Source: Prosapia bicincta
Lineage: Eukaryota; Arthropoda; Insecta; Hemiptera; Cercopidae
DNA: 64,000 bases
Assembly (NCBI GenBank): GCA_036971475.1
Contig: JBAIZL010000376.1
Span: 8,831,501 to 8,895,500 of the forward strand
Reading direction: 5' to 3'
Shown here piece after piece: positions 37,137 to 47,449 of this stretch. The stretch's first letter is position 1, and each line of letters opens with the position of its first letter. The notes below the pieces were generated by a model. That model made no database searches. It was not told the DNA's origin and saw only the letters and a list, made by a program, of their open reading frames with translations. A program made the translations under genes and the position numbers.

Positions 37137-39170
37137 TAATCATCTTGGAGAATGATATTGTTTACAAATAGACAAGTGTAGTTAATTATAAAGATATGCT
37201 TTCAGAGAGGGTTTGTTATAATCTACTCTATTTGCACAGCTGATAGATAAGAAGTTGAGTGAGGTAAGCCTTGTAACAAGGACAAGATATTGCGTGCGGT
37301 TGGAAATATGTACGTCACTCATGTGGACATGTTTTAACATAGGACCTTTTCAAAATATCCGGACCGTAGGACCAAAAATGTTAAATATTTTTGCCATGTA
37401 ACGGCAACATTGATTTCCGGAGGACCTTAAATAATTAAATGAATGAAGTTGACATTTTTGCACATACCTCACTGGGCGAAGTACCACCACTTGTCGGACA
37501 GCTATTCGGGTGCACCCTTTCCCGCACTTATCATTTACCTTATCATTTATCAATAGTACCTTCGCCACACGACGGGAGAAACAAAGAGAGAAAAATCTAC
37601 GTCACGTATAGCGTAACGGGAAATATGTTTGATCTAAACCGAGCCTTGCTTGGAACACACAAGAAACTACGTCACGTCGAGAGTGACGGGAGAGATGTCG
37701 TTTAACCGACGTTTCGAAAGGAACTGGGGCCATACCGAACCTTGTAAGGGACAAAGGTTGGCCGATAAGGAGTCCCTCTCTGAAGCATTTACACTGTTTT
37801 TTTAGATAATATTTAATTTAAAGAAAAGTACGTAACAACTACCATGTGAGACAAATATCTAAAAAGGCAAGCACTGTCACACACCATAGGGATTATAGCA
37901 TGAGTAATAAGTTCACCATTAAATAAATAATAAAACTTGCAGTCTTTGTGTTATATATCTTGAGGTTTTTTTAAAATTATTTCTGTTGATGTCTTGCGTT
38001 TTTTCTGTGACTCATAGCGTTAAACAATGCACTGATCTAGTGTGAAATGCCACTGATGAAAAATATCACTAAGTAGTGGTGTTTTTGCCAAGTGACATCA
38101 ATAAAAATAATTAAAATATAGCTGAAAAGTTTCAAATTTTACAGCTATGATAGATATTTATTTATTGTCACTATTACACAAAATTTGAAACACCTTATCA
38201 AATGTGGCTTATGAAATACAAAGGCTAAAGCTGATCTATTGCAAACAATGATTATTTACCGAATTTGAAACAGTTGGTCGCTTAAATAAGTGAATAGCCA
38301 CATCTATTCTTGGGCAAAATTTAAAATTAAAAAATTTGCAAAATTTCTTTTCATTTAATCCAAACTATGGTTCCATCGAAATTTTCAAGTCTGTACAGTG
38401 TGTGAAGTTTAACTGTGTCTCTGACCTTGAGATTGCTAGGGTGGACTGGGCTGCAGTGCGGGGTCAAAACCCAACACAAGAAAACATCAGTGTCATATTT
38501 AAAGTGTAAATAGCTCAAATTAACTAAATGATCATACTGTAATAGTTTGATGTAGACATGCTCTTTAAATGTTTTGCTCTGCTTCTGCAAAGAAAGAGAC
38601 ATGATTAAGAAAGAGACGATATATGTATTGCATAATTTTTTCAGTTAGGCTAGTAGTCAAATGCTAGAGCAGAAAGAGGGACACCGTTAAACCTCAAGCA
38701 CTGTACCTATCAGGTTTGAAAGTCAAATTAAAATGGCATTACTACAAACATTGTGGTAGTTTATACAAATAATAAGAGAAAACTCTATTGTAGAGAATTT
38801 CATCATTCCTTTTAACTGAGAAATACTGATAATTTATAAATTAAATGTTTATTCAAATACCTAAGTTATGGCAAGGGATTTCAAGTAAATACTGGTTTAT
38901 TTTACATACTAAACTAACATGTTGTATTTTTATGTAACGAAATTTATCTCAACTGGATTTTTTAGGTCATATTGTAATAAAGGTATATAGTAATATGCTA
39001 GGTACCACCAAACAGGTGCAGACTTGTGAAAATCATCGGGGAGGCATTTTAATGCTAATTCCTAAACCACTGTTTTATTACAGAAAATTGTTAGAAGTAA
39101 AACATATTATGTTTTTCATGTATGTCTATTAAATAGCTTAAATATTAAATAAATAATTTTAGGCTCTATA
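37137..39170. other. Unassigned region; short ~70 bp imperfect tandem repeat at 37569-37705
   Basis: No coding homology was recognised. It could hold the 5' untranslated region or LTR of the BEL element, but no second LTR exists here for comparison. Motifs CTACGTCACGT...GACGGGA occur at about 37597 and 37667, with a related GACGGGAGA at about 37571, giving an imperfect 70 bp period and a locally high CpG density. An open frame at 38351-38602 (minus, 83 codons) matches nothing I recognise. Confidence 0.5.
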
Positions 39171-39388
39171 TATTTGAGTACAGTTTTCTGCTATTCCTTA
39201 CGTTAGAATATTCTCCGCTATTGACAAGTTTTGGAGTAACTCCATTTTCTAAACTTAAATTGTACTGTTCTTTAACGAAACATGTCAACAGAGGAGAATA
39301 TTGTAACGTTAGGAATGGCAGAAAACTGTACTCAAATACGGTAAATAGGAATATTCCTAACAGAAATGAAAATGAGTATATTAATAAT
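39171..39388 (+). mobile_element. Fold-back element (family Y, copy 2) with hammerhead-like remnant
   Basis: Arms 39171-39216 and 39293-39338 are inverted complements with about four mismatches over 46 bp (TTTGAGTACAGTTTTCTGC on the left arm). The loop is 76 nt. As in copy 1 at 28121, about 50 bp to the right of the hairpin (TATTCCTAACAGAAATGAA, GAGTATATTAATAATTT) is shared but has no left counterpart. The loop contains CTGTT (39265-39269), GAAA (39277-39280), palindromic ACATGT and AACAG (39287-39291). These correspond to helix I, the GAAA core and helix III of a hammerhead, with the CUGANGA box and helix II mostly missing. No clear target-site duplication was seen. Confidence 0.7.
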
Positions 39389-40299
39389 TTATTTCAGGTT
39401 CATTTTTGTAATATGTTTAATAATGTGTTAATTATAACAGTAGATATTTTAAACTTAAATAATTACATTTCCCAAGATTTTTATAATAAATGATTGACTT
39501 AACAGTACAAAGTTAATAAATGAAAGATGTTATTTTATGTCACCATTAATATGAAGTAAGTCATTATTATTATTTATTAACCTTTATCCACTAAGCCAAT
39601 AATTGCATCATTTACAAAAATTTCAAATCTCATCATCTTTAAAATTGCTGCTAAACAAAGTAGTTTGTTGGAGTTCAATTATGATTTACAGTGGTTTTTA
39701 TTTTTATGGGTCCTTAAGGTGTTGTTATCAGAGTATTTAACAGTAAAAAATGAAGGACGTTTTATAAATAGTTGAAAGAATAATAAAGTAAAATTATAAG
39801 TGTGATAAATCACGATATGCCTTGCATCTTACTGGCTATAAAGTCATCTGAATGTTAGGGCAACACTTCCAGTTTGGTTGTTAATATATTTATGTACATC
39901 AATACATAAAAAAGGGATTTATTCCTTTTTTATAGAAACATTGGATCGTAGCCATCCTCAAATAAAAATTTAAATTGCTCAACCCCTATGGAGTCAGTGC
40001 CGGTGCTACCAAAAGTTATGCTTTTAGTGTATTTATAATGAAAATTATTGAAATTATTAGAGCAAAACAAAATTTTGACTTACTTATTTTAAAAATAGTA
40101 TCATTATTAAAAATAAAAATGCACTTAAGTGTATAAAATCTCATTCAAACTATAAAGAGATCTTGAATTTTGTAGTTCATTACGTTAGGTGAATCTTAAA
40201 GTTAAAGTGATTATAAAGAGTTGATTGTATGAAGCCTTAAAATTGTTCCCTGTATGTCTGTTTTATGAGGACATAGATTACCAAGATAAAAGTTTACCA
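39389..40299. other. Unassigned AT-rich DNA
   Basis: No coding similarity, repeat unit or RNA gene was recognised. Part of the right flank at 40225-40300 may belong to a diverged family X copy. Confidence 0.5.
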
Positions 40300-40778
40300 A
40301 AAAAGTTTAAAATATGGAACGATTACATAGATATCAATATAGGTACTTGTTGTCATTATAAAAAAAGGAATATAGAAATAGATAATAAACAAAATACAAA
40401 ATTACCTGTATCCGACAATATAAATATCCTGTATGAAACTTTTTCTTTCAGGAAGAAGATATCATTGTCACAGACAGTTTATCTTGACATGGTATTTTAC
40501 AGATATGTAAGAGAAGTTAAACTTCAACAGACAAAAAAAATAATTACCATGCGATACAATCACAGAGAAATACCACTATTGAGATAAAAAGTATTTATCA
40601 TCAAAATATCACAAATATACACTACCTACTACTTTTCCTCAGTATGTAACGTTACATTGAATATTAAAATATACATATGCGTTTAAATAAACATCACAAG
40701 ACATACAACCAAATTGAACGTTTTCTACTGGTATGTATTATGAATATTCTTTTCATTTAATTATTTCATAGAATTTAG

Positions 40779-41032
40779 TACACAATATCAAGAGCACAGT
40801 GGTACAATATATTACAATAAAAATATTGAAAAGAACCCCAATACCACAAAAATAATCAAAAATAACAAATAAAACAAGTTACTTAAGATTAAACCCTTAT
40901 GTACATTTCGATGACCATGTCATCATCATCAGAGGGTCTTGTTACAAAACACAATCTAGCACACAAGAAGTTACAAACTAGAATGATGAGTTTGTACTCA
41001 ATATGGGTTCTTTTCAATATTTTTATTGTAAT
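40779..41032 (-). mobile_element. 254 bp fold-back element with hammerhead ribozyme, 12 bp target-site duplication
   Basis: The insertion interrupts family X. The target CATAGAATTTAG is duplicated at 40767-40778 and 41033-41044, and the empty site is visible in copy 1 near 27289. Inverted repeats of 29 bp occupy 40811-40839 and 41004-41032 (ATTACAATAAAAATATTG outermost), differing at one end position. To the left of the hairpin is a 32 bp one-sided tail (40779-40810). The unique middle part contains a complete hammerhead ribozyme motif on the minus strand (40891-40938). There is no coding capacity. Inverted terminal structures with a one-sided extension of about 30-40 bp are known for Penelope-like elements, whose terminal repeats also carry hammerheads. 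I infer that this is a short PLE-derived or PLE-mobilised copy. Confidence 0.85.
40891..40938 (-). ncRNA. Type I hammerhead ribozyme, complete core
   Basis: Minus strand, 5' to 3': helix I strand GACCCT (40938-40933); box CTGATGA (40932-40926); one extra T (40925); helix II GATGAC-ATG-GTCATC (40924-40910), perfectly paired; GAAA (40909-40906); helix III made by the palindrome ATGTACAT (40906-40899); cleavage-site A (40898); helix I return strand AGGGTT (40897-40892), paired to GACCCT with one G-T pair. All conserved hammerhead core positions are met and the site is U-A, which satisfies the UH rule. The palindromic helix III with no loop implies a dimeric ribozyme, as reported for retroelement hammerheads. 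The extra T after the box is shared by the related motif at 52.75 kb. Activity is a prediction. Confidence 0.85.
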
Positions 41033-41745
41033 CATAGAATTTAGGTTCACGTTTCTGATTTACATTTTTTATATTCACTGAGTTCTAGGAACAAAGTTTT
41101 AAAACGCTATGAAATAATACAATTTTTGAAATCTTTAAACAGGGATACATTGCCTAAAGCCATCTCACACAGTTCATTTAACAGTGTTTTACGTTCTTAA
41201 ATATATTTGTCCATGTTATCAAATAAAAACAACAGGTTTTTGAATTTTGTACATTTTGTCCAAAACTTATTTTGATCTTGAAAGGAGTTCCAAAAAGCAA
41301 AAGTGTTATTTCTAAACTGAAACGGTATGATTTATTCTGAATGACAAAAATACTCAAAAATATAATGCATAAACAGGAGTTTGAGAGAACCTACAAAGGC
41401 CCTTTCTATTTACAACTTCCTATCCTAATCTATTCCTTTGGCTTTAAATGATCGAACGTATTATGTGTATATAGATGACAAAAAGATGGAGATGAGGATG
41501 GCTGGTTGCTCATCCCACCTGAAAGCGTGGTTGGGGCTCTCTTGTATGCAGCTGGGTGGTGTGTTTGTGAGTTATTAAGGTTGGCTTATACAATGCAATA
41601 TATATGAATATTCTGTGTCAAAAATATTAGGAATATCAACATCACAGTTTAAATGTCTATTAAAAGTTAAAAATACGGAATGAAATAATAGAAATCAATA
41701 TAGGTTCTTGTTCACTTTATAAAAAAAGGAATATTGAAATGCTTT

Positions 41746-44700
41746 TATTAGAAATACAAATATAAATTATTTATTGAAAACATGTACTCCAATAACATAT
41801 AAAAACAATTGTTTATATCACAACATTCAGTTTTAACTTACTGTTTATAAGTTCAATTTCACCTTCATCTTCTAGTTTATATGGCTCATTTCTTGGGTTT
41901 CATTAAGTAAAACTTTCATATAAAAATAATGCTCTAACATATTGCCATGATCATGATGGTTAAACACCGTCCTATTCTCGCTCCATAATTGCTAATAACT
42001 GAGCTCTAATCTTTATAAATTCAATTTTACCTTCATCTTCTAGTTCATAGAACGCATCACTAAGGTTTCATTCTGTAACACTTTCATCTCAAAATCATGA
42101 GTTTAGAAATCAAAATTAAAATTATTTGTACTATAACGAAGGAATAATACTATAAGATGGTAGGTACAGTAAAAGGATATAGTTCAAGTTATAGTACAGC
42201 ACAAATTAAGAAGTGCTCTAATATCCAAGTTTTTCTGCCTCTGTTTAATTTCGGTTTAACACTAGGAACATTATAACTCCACAAATATTTATTTTAATAT
42301 TAGTTCCTTAGAAACTAACTTATTTTTATTTTAGCCTGCGTTGGAAACAACTAGAACGGCTTTATACTAAATTCACACGGTTAGGTATTATATACAATGA
42401 CGTTATCTAACTATAAAAAAATTAAAAAGTAATTTCAGATTTTTAAAATGTTTTGACATAATTATTTACTAAATAAGTAAGTATAGTACCAAATTATTAT
42501 TTTTTGTTTTAAAATTATTTTTGTAATGTTAAACCAAATTTACACTAATTCTATATACTATATGTGTATATGCAGTTACAAGAAATCACCTACCTTTACA
42601 GAAACTTCTAAGTCTAACATAAGAAGTACATCAACCTTGGAAAAACATGTTGTGGAACCAAACATCTGACATCTTTATGTGAAACTAAGGCATGGAACTA
42701 TTCAGTGGTGGACTAAACTTGTAGAAAATACCTAGGTTGAAACAAAGTATAGGATTTACATTGTTTTTATTTGTATAGTATTTTGATAGTATAAGATTAT
42801 TATATTGTTTATTTCCATATTGTTTTTATTAAAACAGGTACTGTTTTTTATTTAACTAAACTTCTATGTATTACTTATGTATTTTGTATTACGTTGTAAC
42901 ATTTTTTATGTTTGTATCTGTTTTTATAAATAAAGCATCTCATTATTCATGCGTTCAAAAATGTTGATGTTTTTTATAGCGTTTATAGTAAAGACGTCTA
43001 ACAAATATTAGCCTACAATGCTTTATTTTTTGTCTCTATTTCAAGCAAGCAGAGTGTCAGAGATAATCTTTTTGGTTGAGGAACGGAATATCACATTAAA
43101 ACTTTTGAATTTATAATTCCTTATAATAAATACATAAAAAAAGTAAAAAATGTCGTTACAACGATACTGATTTTAATGATAACTAACAGAAGGTGTACTT
43201 TTAAAAGTCGGCGATCTTTTTAAAATCATGTAACTTTGTAGAAATGGACTCCACAATAAAACCATCAATGTTTTATTTCAAGAAGGAAACATATATAATG
43301 GGAAAAAACTGTAGCCGTGCTATAGCTATGTTTAGTGCTAACTAACGAGGGATTGATTAGAAAGGCGGTAATTTCAACTTGCTTGTTAAATAAGAGAAGT
43401 TAATTTATCTATGACGGTACCATAGAGGCTGCTTATTCTCGTATTTTGTGTATAATAATATGTCTGTGAATACATTGAAAAAATGTATTCTTTCAACTAT
43501 ATTTTCACAATCATTCTGCCCAATATCGGTTCATCGTAACGTTTCTAATCTCACTTCTGATTATTATCATATTTATTTATTATGTAGAAGTGAGGCTTTG
43601 TATGTTGTGACATGGGCAATTTGTTCCTTTCTTAGATATTTCAGTACATAATTTTTAGAAGTGGGTTTGTTATTATTGTTCTTACTCTTGTCATTTGCCA
43701 ATTATATTTTAAATCAGGTAATGCCCTCCACTATGTTAACAATTTCCTTTATTTACTTAAGTTCCATGTTCAACCTGGCCCCTAATCAGCGTGTCAAACG
43801 TTCGTGCAACTATAAAGTCATTAGTATCATAAAGACTCGTCATAAAATTTAGAATATCTAGAATATCAGCTCGATTAAATAAGCCCACCTGCCAGTGTTA
43901 AGTTCCGCCACTCCACAATCTTCAGGAATCTGTTGCCACGATAATGTCTGTTCATACAGAATGTACTATGACGAGGGAATAATTTTGTACAGAAGGTATA
44001 CATTCTGTATAGGTGCTGTGGTTTCATCAAATAATACAACACAGTATTGAGAAGTGTAAGATAAGAGTATCACACATACTCTTTGATAAAATCGAAAACC
44101 TGCCGTTGAAGCCGTCACCGCCTGACCTGACATCTCCAAGCAGAACACACTGATGAAGATCCGCACATAGCGATCGAAAATGTTCTGTCTCAGTAAGTTT
44201 TAACAAATTTATAAAATTTAAAATTCGGATAGTCATTAACTATTGTTCAAGCGATTAATAAGATTCACCGAACGTAATGGACTAAAAAATTCAAGAATAT
44301 AAGATAAGGTTTTATTAGCCAGGGTTTTCTGTTGTTAATCTGTCACGGATTTTGAAAAACTTTAACAATTGTTATTTTTAACATTAGTTTCCATAGAAAA
44401 AATCTTATTTTCATGTTGGGTTATGTTAAAAAGAACTACAATGGTTTTCTGATATTAAATTTCCACATACAATTATTATTTACAATGACAGTATCTAATT
44501 GCATGTTTACAATTGCCTTAAGTTATTTTATAGTTATCATAAAGGCCTTGTCTTAAGTCCTTTAAAACAGGAGTTAAACTCCTTTTATTTGTTAAAACAA
44601 ATAAAAAATCATATCACTTGGGTTATTTATGGGTTACCTAATTATACTATTATTATTGATCCACCAAATATGTAAGTAAATGTACGTAGAAAATTGTACA
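41746..44700. other. Unassigned AT-rich DNA with two diverged internal repeat pairs
   Basis: Two segments of about 105 bp, 41833-41940 and 41996-42100, are direct repeats (shared words TTCACCTTCATCTTCTAGTT, GGTTTCATT, ACTTTCAT). On the minus strand both would encode a similar acidic peptide (YxLEDEGxIE), possibly a decayed coding fragment I cannot name. A second pair, about 42270-42410 and 44360-44500, aligns around TTTACAATGACAGTATCTAA-like words. Short open frames at 43448-43852 have no recognisable similarity. Confidence 0.5.
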
Positions 44701-44713
44701 ATTATTAACATAT

Positions 44714-44784
<71 letters not shown>
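44714..44784. repeat. Compound self-complementary microsatellite (AC)n(AT)n(GT)n
   Basis: About 11 AC units run into about 15 AT units and then about 9 GT units. Since GT is the complement of AC, the tract is one long interrupted palindrome able to form a hairpin of over 30 bp. Its GT end forms part of helix I of the hammerhead-like motif that follows. Confidence 0.95.
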
Positions 44785-44832
44785 ACAATCATTCGACAAT
44801 GGTCAAATGACCGAAAGGTGCCTCATCACACA
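44779..44832 (+). ncRNA. Degenerate hammerhead-like motif
   Basis: TGTGTGA (44779-44785) and TCACACA (44826-44832) form helix I. A perfect hairpin GGTCA-AA-TGACC (44801-44812) forms helix II and is directly followed by GAAA (44813-44816), near-palindromic AGGTGCCT (44816-44823) as helix III, and C (44824) at the cleavage site. The box is TCGACAA (44793-44799) followed by T, so three conserved positions of CUGANGA differ, all by transitions. It is probably a decayed, inactive relative of the other copies. Confidence 0.45.
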
Positions 44833-44938
44833 AGGTAAAATTATTGCACTTAATGACGGATAAAAGTATTTACAATAGTAATATATTAGCTTCATAAAGT
44901 CAGTGCAACGGAAAAATAATGGTCAACGTAAAATATCA

Positions 44939-44940
<2 letters not shown>

Positions 44941-44994
<54 letters not shown>

Positions 44995-45047
44995 CCTATA
45001 TATATTATAATATACCCAAGATATTATTATTATTATTATTATTATAT
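44941..45047. repeat. (AT)n and (ATT)n microsatellites
   Basis: An uninterrupted AT run of about 52 bp (44941-44992) is followed, after about 30 bp, by a TTA/ATT run of about 25 bp (45022-45046). Confidence 0.95.
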
Positions 45048-45890
45048 ATATTATAAACAGCAAAGTTTATTTATACTGAATAAATTATTTCCTAAAAAAC
45101 GTTTGGACATAATGTTGAGATCTACGTTGAGACCTACTTGAGGTCTCAATTCTACTGACTCCAAACCAAAAGGAACATTATGCCACCTGCCATCCAGATT
45201 TTGTGCAGCAGGACTGGCTCATAATAAACTGACATCTGCGATATCATAGAATCAAGAGTGTTTCTTCAATAAATTGTTTTTAAATTTGTTTTAGTATCAG
45301 TATAAATTAATTGAAGTATCTAGAAAAACCGAAAACCCAATCTGAACGCAGGCGGTACCCCTCAGAGATAAGCCAAGTTTAGATATCCAATTCCTACGTT
45401 CAATGAATATTATTATTTACACCTCTCGCCACATCACTAAGTGAAATCAAAATATAATGCACGGTATAGATGCCTAGCTGAACCTATAATAGCGTAACGA
45501 TAACGGGCGAAAGTCATACAGAAAAGAATTAACATGAAGTAGTATCAGCACTTGCAAATTTAAAGTAAAAGCACAGGTATTGTCGAAATCCAATGGACTG
45601 AGAGAGGTGATGGATCTCTCTTGTGTGAACAGTCCACAGCATCGGAAAAATAAGAAATGAATAGAAAGAGATTAAATAATTTTTTTAATGTAAAGAGAAG
45701 CTATTTTTATTTAAAACTATTTATTGAAAATCATTTATTGTAATATGAATCATTTATATTGAACTATAAAATATTTCATTATCAACAAAAAGCGACACTT
45801 ATTATTATTTTTACATCGTTGATTTTTTAGTTGCCTTTAATACCGCTAATTAGAAGAGAGCTTAAAGGGAATATTCTTGATGCTTAAATC
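45048..45890. other. Unassigned intergenic DNA
   Basis: Mixed-composition sequence with no recognised coding or structural feature. Slightly higher GC near 45340-45500 and 45590-45650, but no splice or frame evidence was convincing. Confidence 0.5.
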
Positions 45891-45894
45891 AAGG

Positions 45895-46340
45895 GTATAG
45901 AAAATATTCCTGACAGTTAACACTATGGTCCTGAAGCAATATTCCTGAAGGTTAACTCTTTGGCAAATGCAATATTCCTGAGGGTTAACTCACTGGTAAA
46001 TCAATATTGCAGAAAGAAAACTAAGGGATAAAGGTAATGTTGTTGATGGTTAATTCAGGGGTAAAGAAAATCTTCCTGATGGTTAGCTGAGGGGTAAAGG
46101 CAATATTACTGAACGTTACTTTCTGGATAAAGGATATATTTCAGTTGACCCAAGGATAAGAACAATATTCCTGATGGTTAACTGACGGGTAAAGACAACA
46201 TTCATGAAGGTTTATTCTCAAGCAAACCTAATATTCTTGTTGATTAACCGAGGGATAAACAACAATATTCCTGGTGGTTAACTCTCATGCACAGGCAATA
46301 CTCCTGTAAGCTAACTCAGGGGTAAAAACATATTTCCTCG
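45895..46340 (+). repeat. Degenerate minisatellite, ~33 bp unit, 13-14 copies
   Basis: The consensus is close to CAATATTCCTGATGG followed by TTAACTCAGGGGTAAAGG, about 33 bp. Well-preserved units occur near 45935, 45970, 46155 and 46265. Other units carry substitutions, small indels or a partial loss (near 46130), so the array is old. Divergence between neighbours is roughly 15-35 percent by eye. Confidence 0.88.
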
Positions 46341-47449
46341 TACATTTATCTGTTCCTTGTATTAAATGAAACTTTAGATTTTGCTTAGTTGAAAGGTCTC
46401 CACAGACTCTGATGTTTCAGTAGGAACTACAAAACATTAGAACATTGGTATATATTTAACCTTTGCCAAATCGCACAAAGCTAGATATATTTCAGTTCTT
46501 TGGCGAAGGAATAAGAATTTGAGTTCCAGGTACTCTTCCTTACATTTGTCTTCACGTTTTACTGTCTTTGTTTTTGGAATTTATTTCCAACTACACGAAA
46601 TTAATACCTGCAATCATTAATAAGCCATTCATAACGATTTATTTTCACTGTGATATTACTTTTAATATTTTATCTTCGATAAATATTTCGAGTGGGATTA
46701 TGGATAAAACGTGAGATCGATTATTAGTAGTTCATTTGTTTAACATATAATTCACAATATTTCGATTCTATGTAAGCCCATTCTGAAACATTTCATTTTT
46801 ATACACCTTGATAGACAACAGGCTTGTTAGAGAATAATTTATCTTGTTTCAAAAGCAAGATAAATACATAATATTTGCACTAAACATTTTTCAAAACATT
46901 ACATATTCTTTTTATTAAATGGAACAACAGATTTAATGTAGTTTATAGGTCTTTGAAGGTATTGATGTTTCAGTAGAAAAATCAAAAGCTCAGTACCTTT
47001 TATATTTTTTTCCCTTGTCATTATCTTTGTTTTTGAAATACCATTTTTAATTACATGCAATTAATACAGATTTCACTTAAAAATGTAATGAAGATGTTTT
47101 TTCGGAGCCTAAACTTAAGTGTCATATACATATGGGTCTCGTCAATCCGAGTATGTATGTACTACCCATGGCTTCTCAGGGCCTATACAGTCAGCCAGTC
47201 CACCAGCTAATTCAAATTAACGTAGTCCCCCAGCATAACATCACTTTGTCTTCCATCCAACCCCAATAATCTCCTATCATCAAGCTAGAAACCCATCTCA
47301 GTTCCTGTCCTATGCTAATTTTGCCTTTCCCATATCCCTACTAACAGCCATTGTTGCGGAAGACAAACGCTGCATAAACTCGGGGATCACTAAATACCCT
47401 CTTATTACTTGAGATATGGTCAGAAAGGAAGAAAATCAGATGCTGTTTT
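46341..47449. other. Unassigned DNA containing a diverged ~250 bp duplication
   Basis: 46350-46620 and 46880-47070 share the order TTGTATTAAATGRAAC, GATGTTTCAGTAG, TCTTTGTTTTTG and ACxxGxAATTAATAC, about 530 bp apart, an old duplication or two copies of an unknown repeat. A GC-richer stretch at 47120-47390 was not identified. Confidence 0.5.

Larger units (their letters stand above)
40300..41745 (+). repeat. Dispersed repeat family X, distal copy (interrupted)
   Basis: The end of part C (AAAATATGGAAC, CAATATAGGTACTTG, TTCTTTCAGGAAGAAG) is followed at 40577 by part A (CACTATTGAGATAAAAAGTA), part B (about 41250-41480) and part C (41486-41745, GAAAGCGTGGTTGGGGC). The order and orientation match the 27-29.9 kb block, 10 kb away on the other side of the piggyBac-like/BEL composite. 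A 254 bp insertion at 40779-41032 splits part A. Confidence 0.8.

Noticed and set aside
38060..38100. CTGATGA followed by a hairpin near 38068 as another hammerhead
   Set aside because: A stem is present (CACTAAGTAGTG) but no GAAA follows and helix I cannot be formed.
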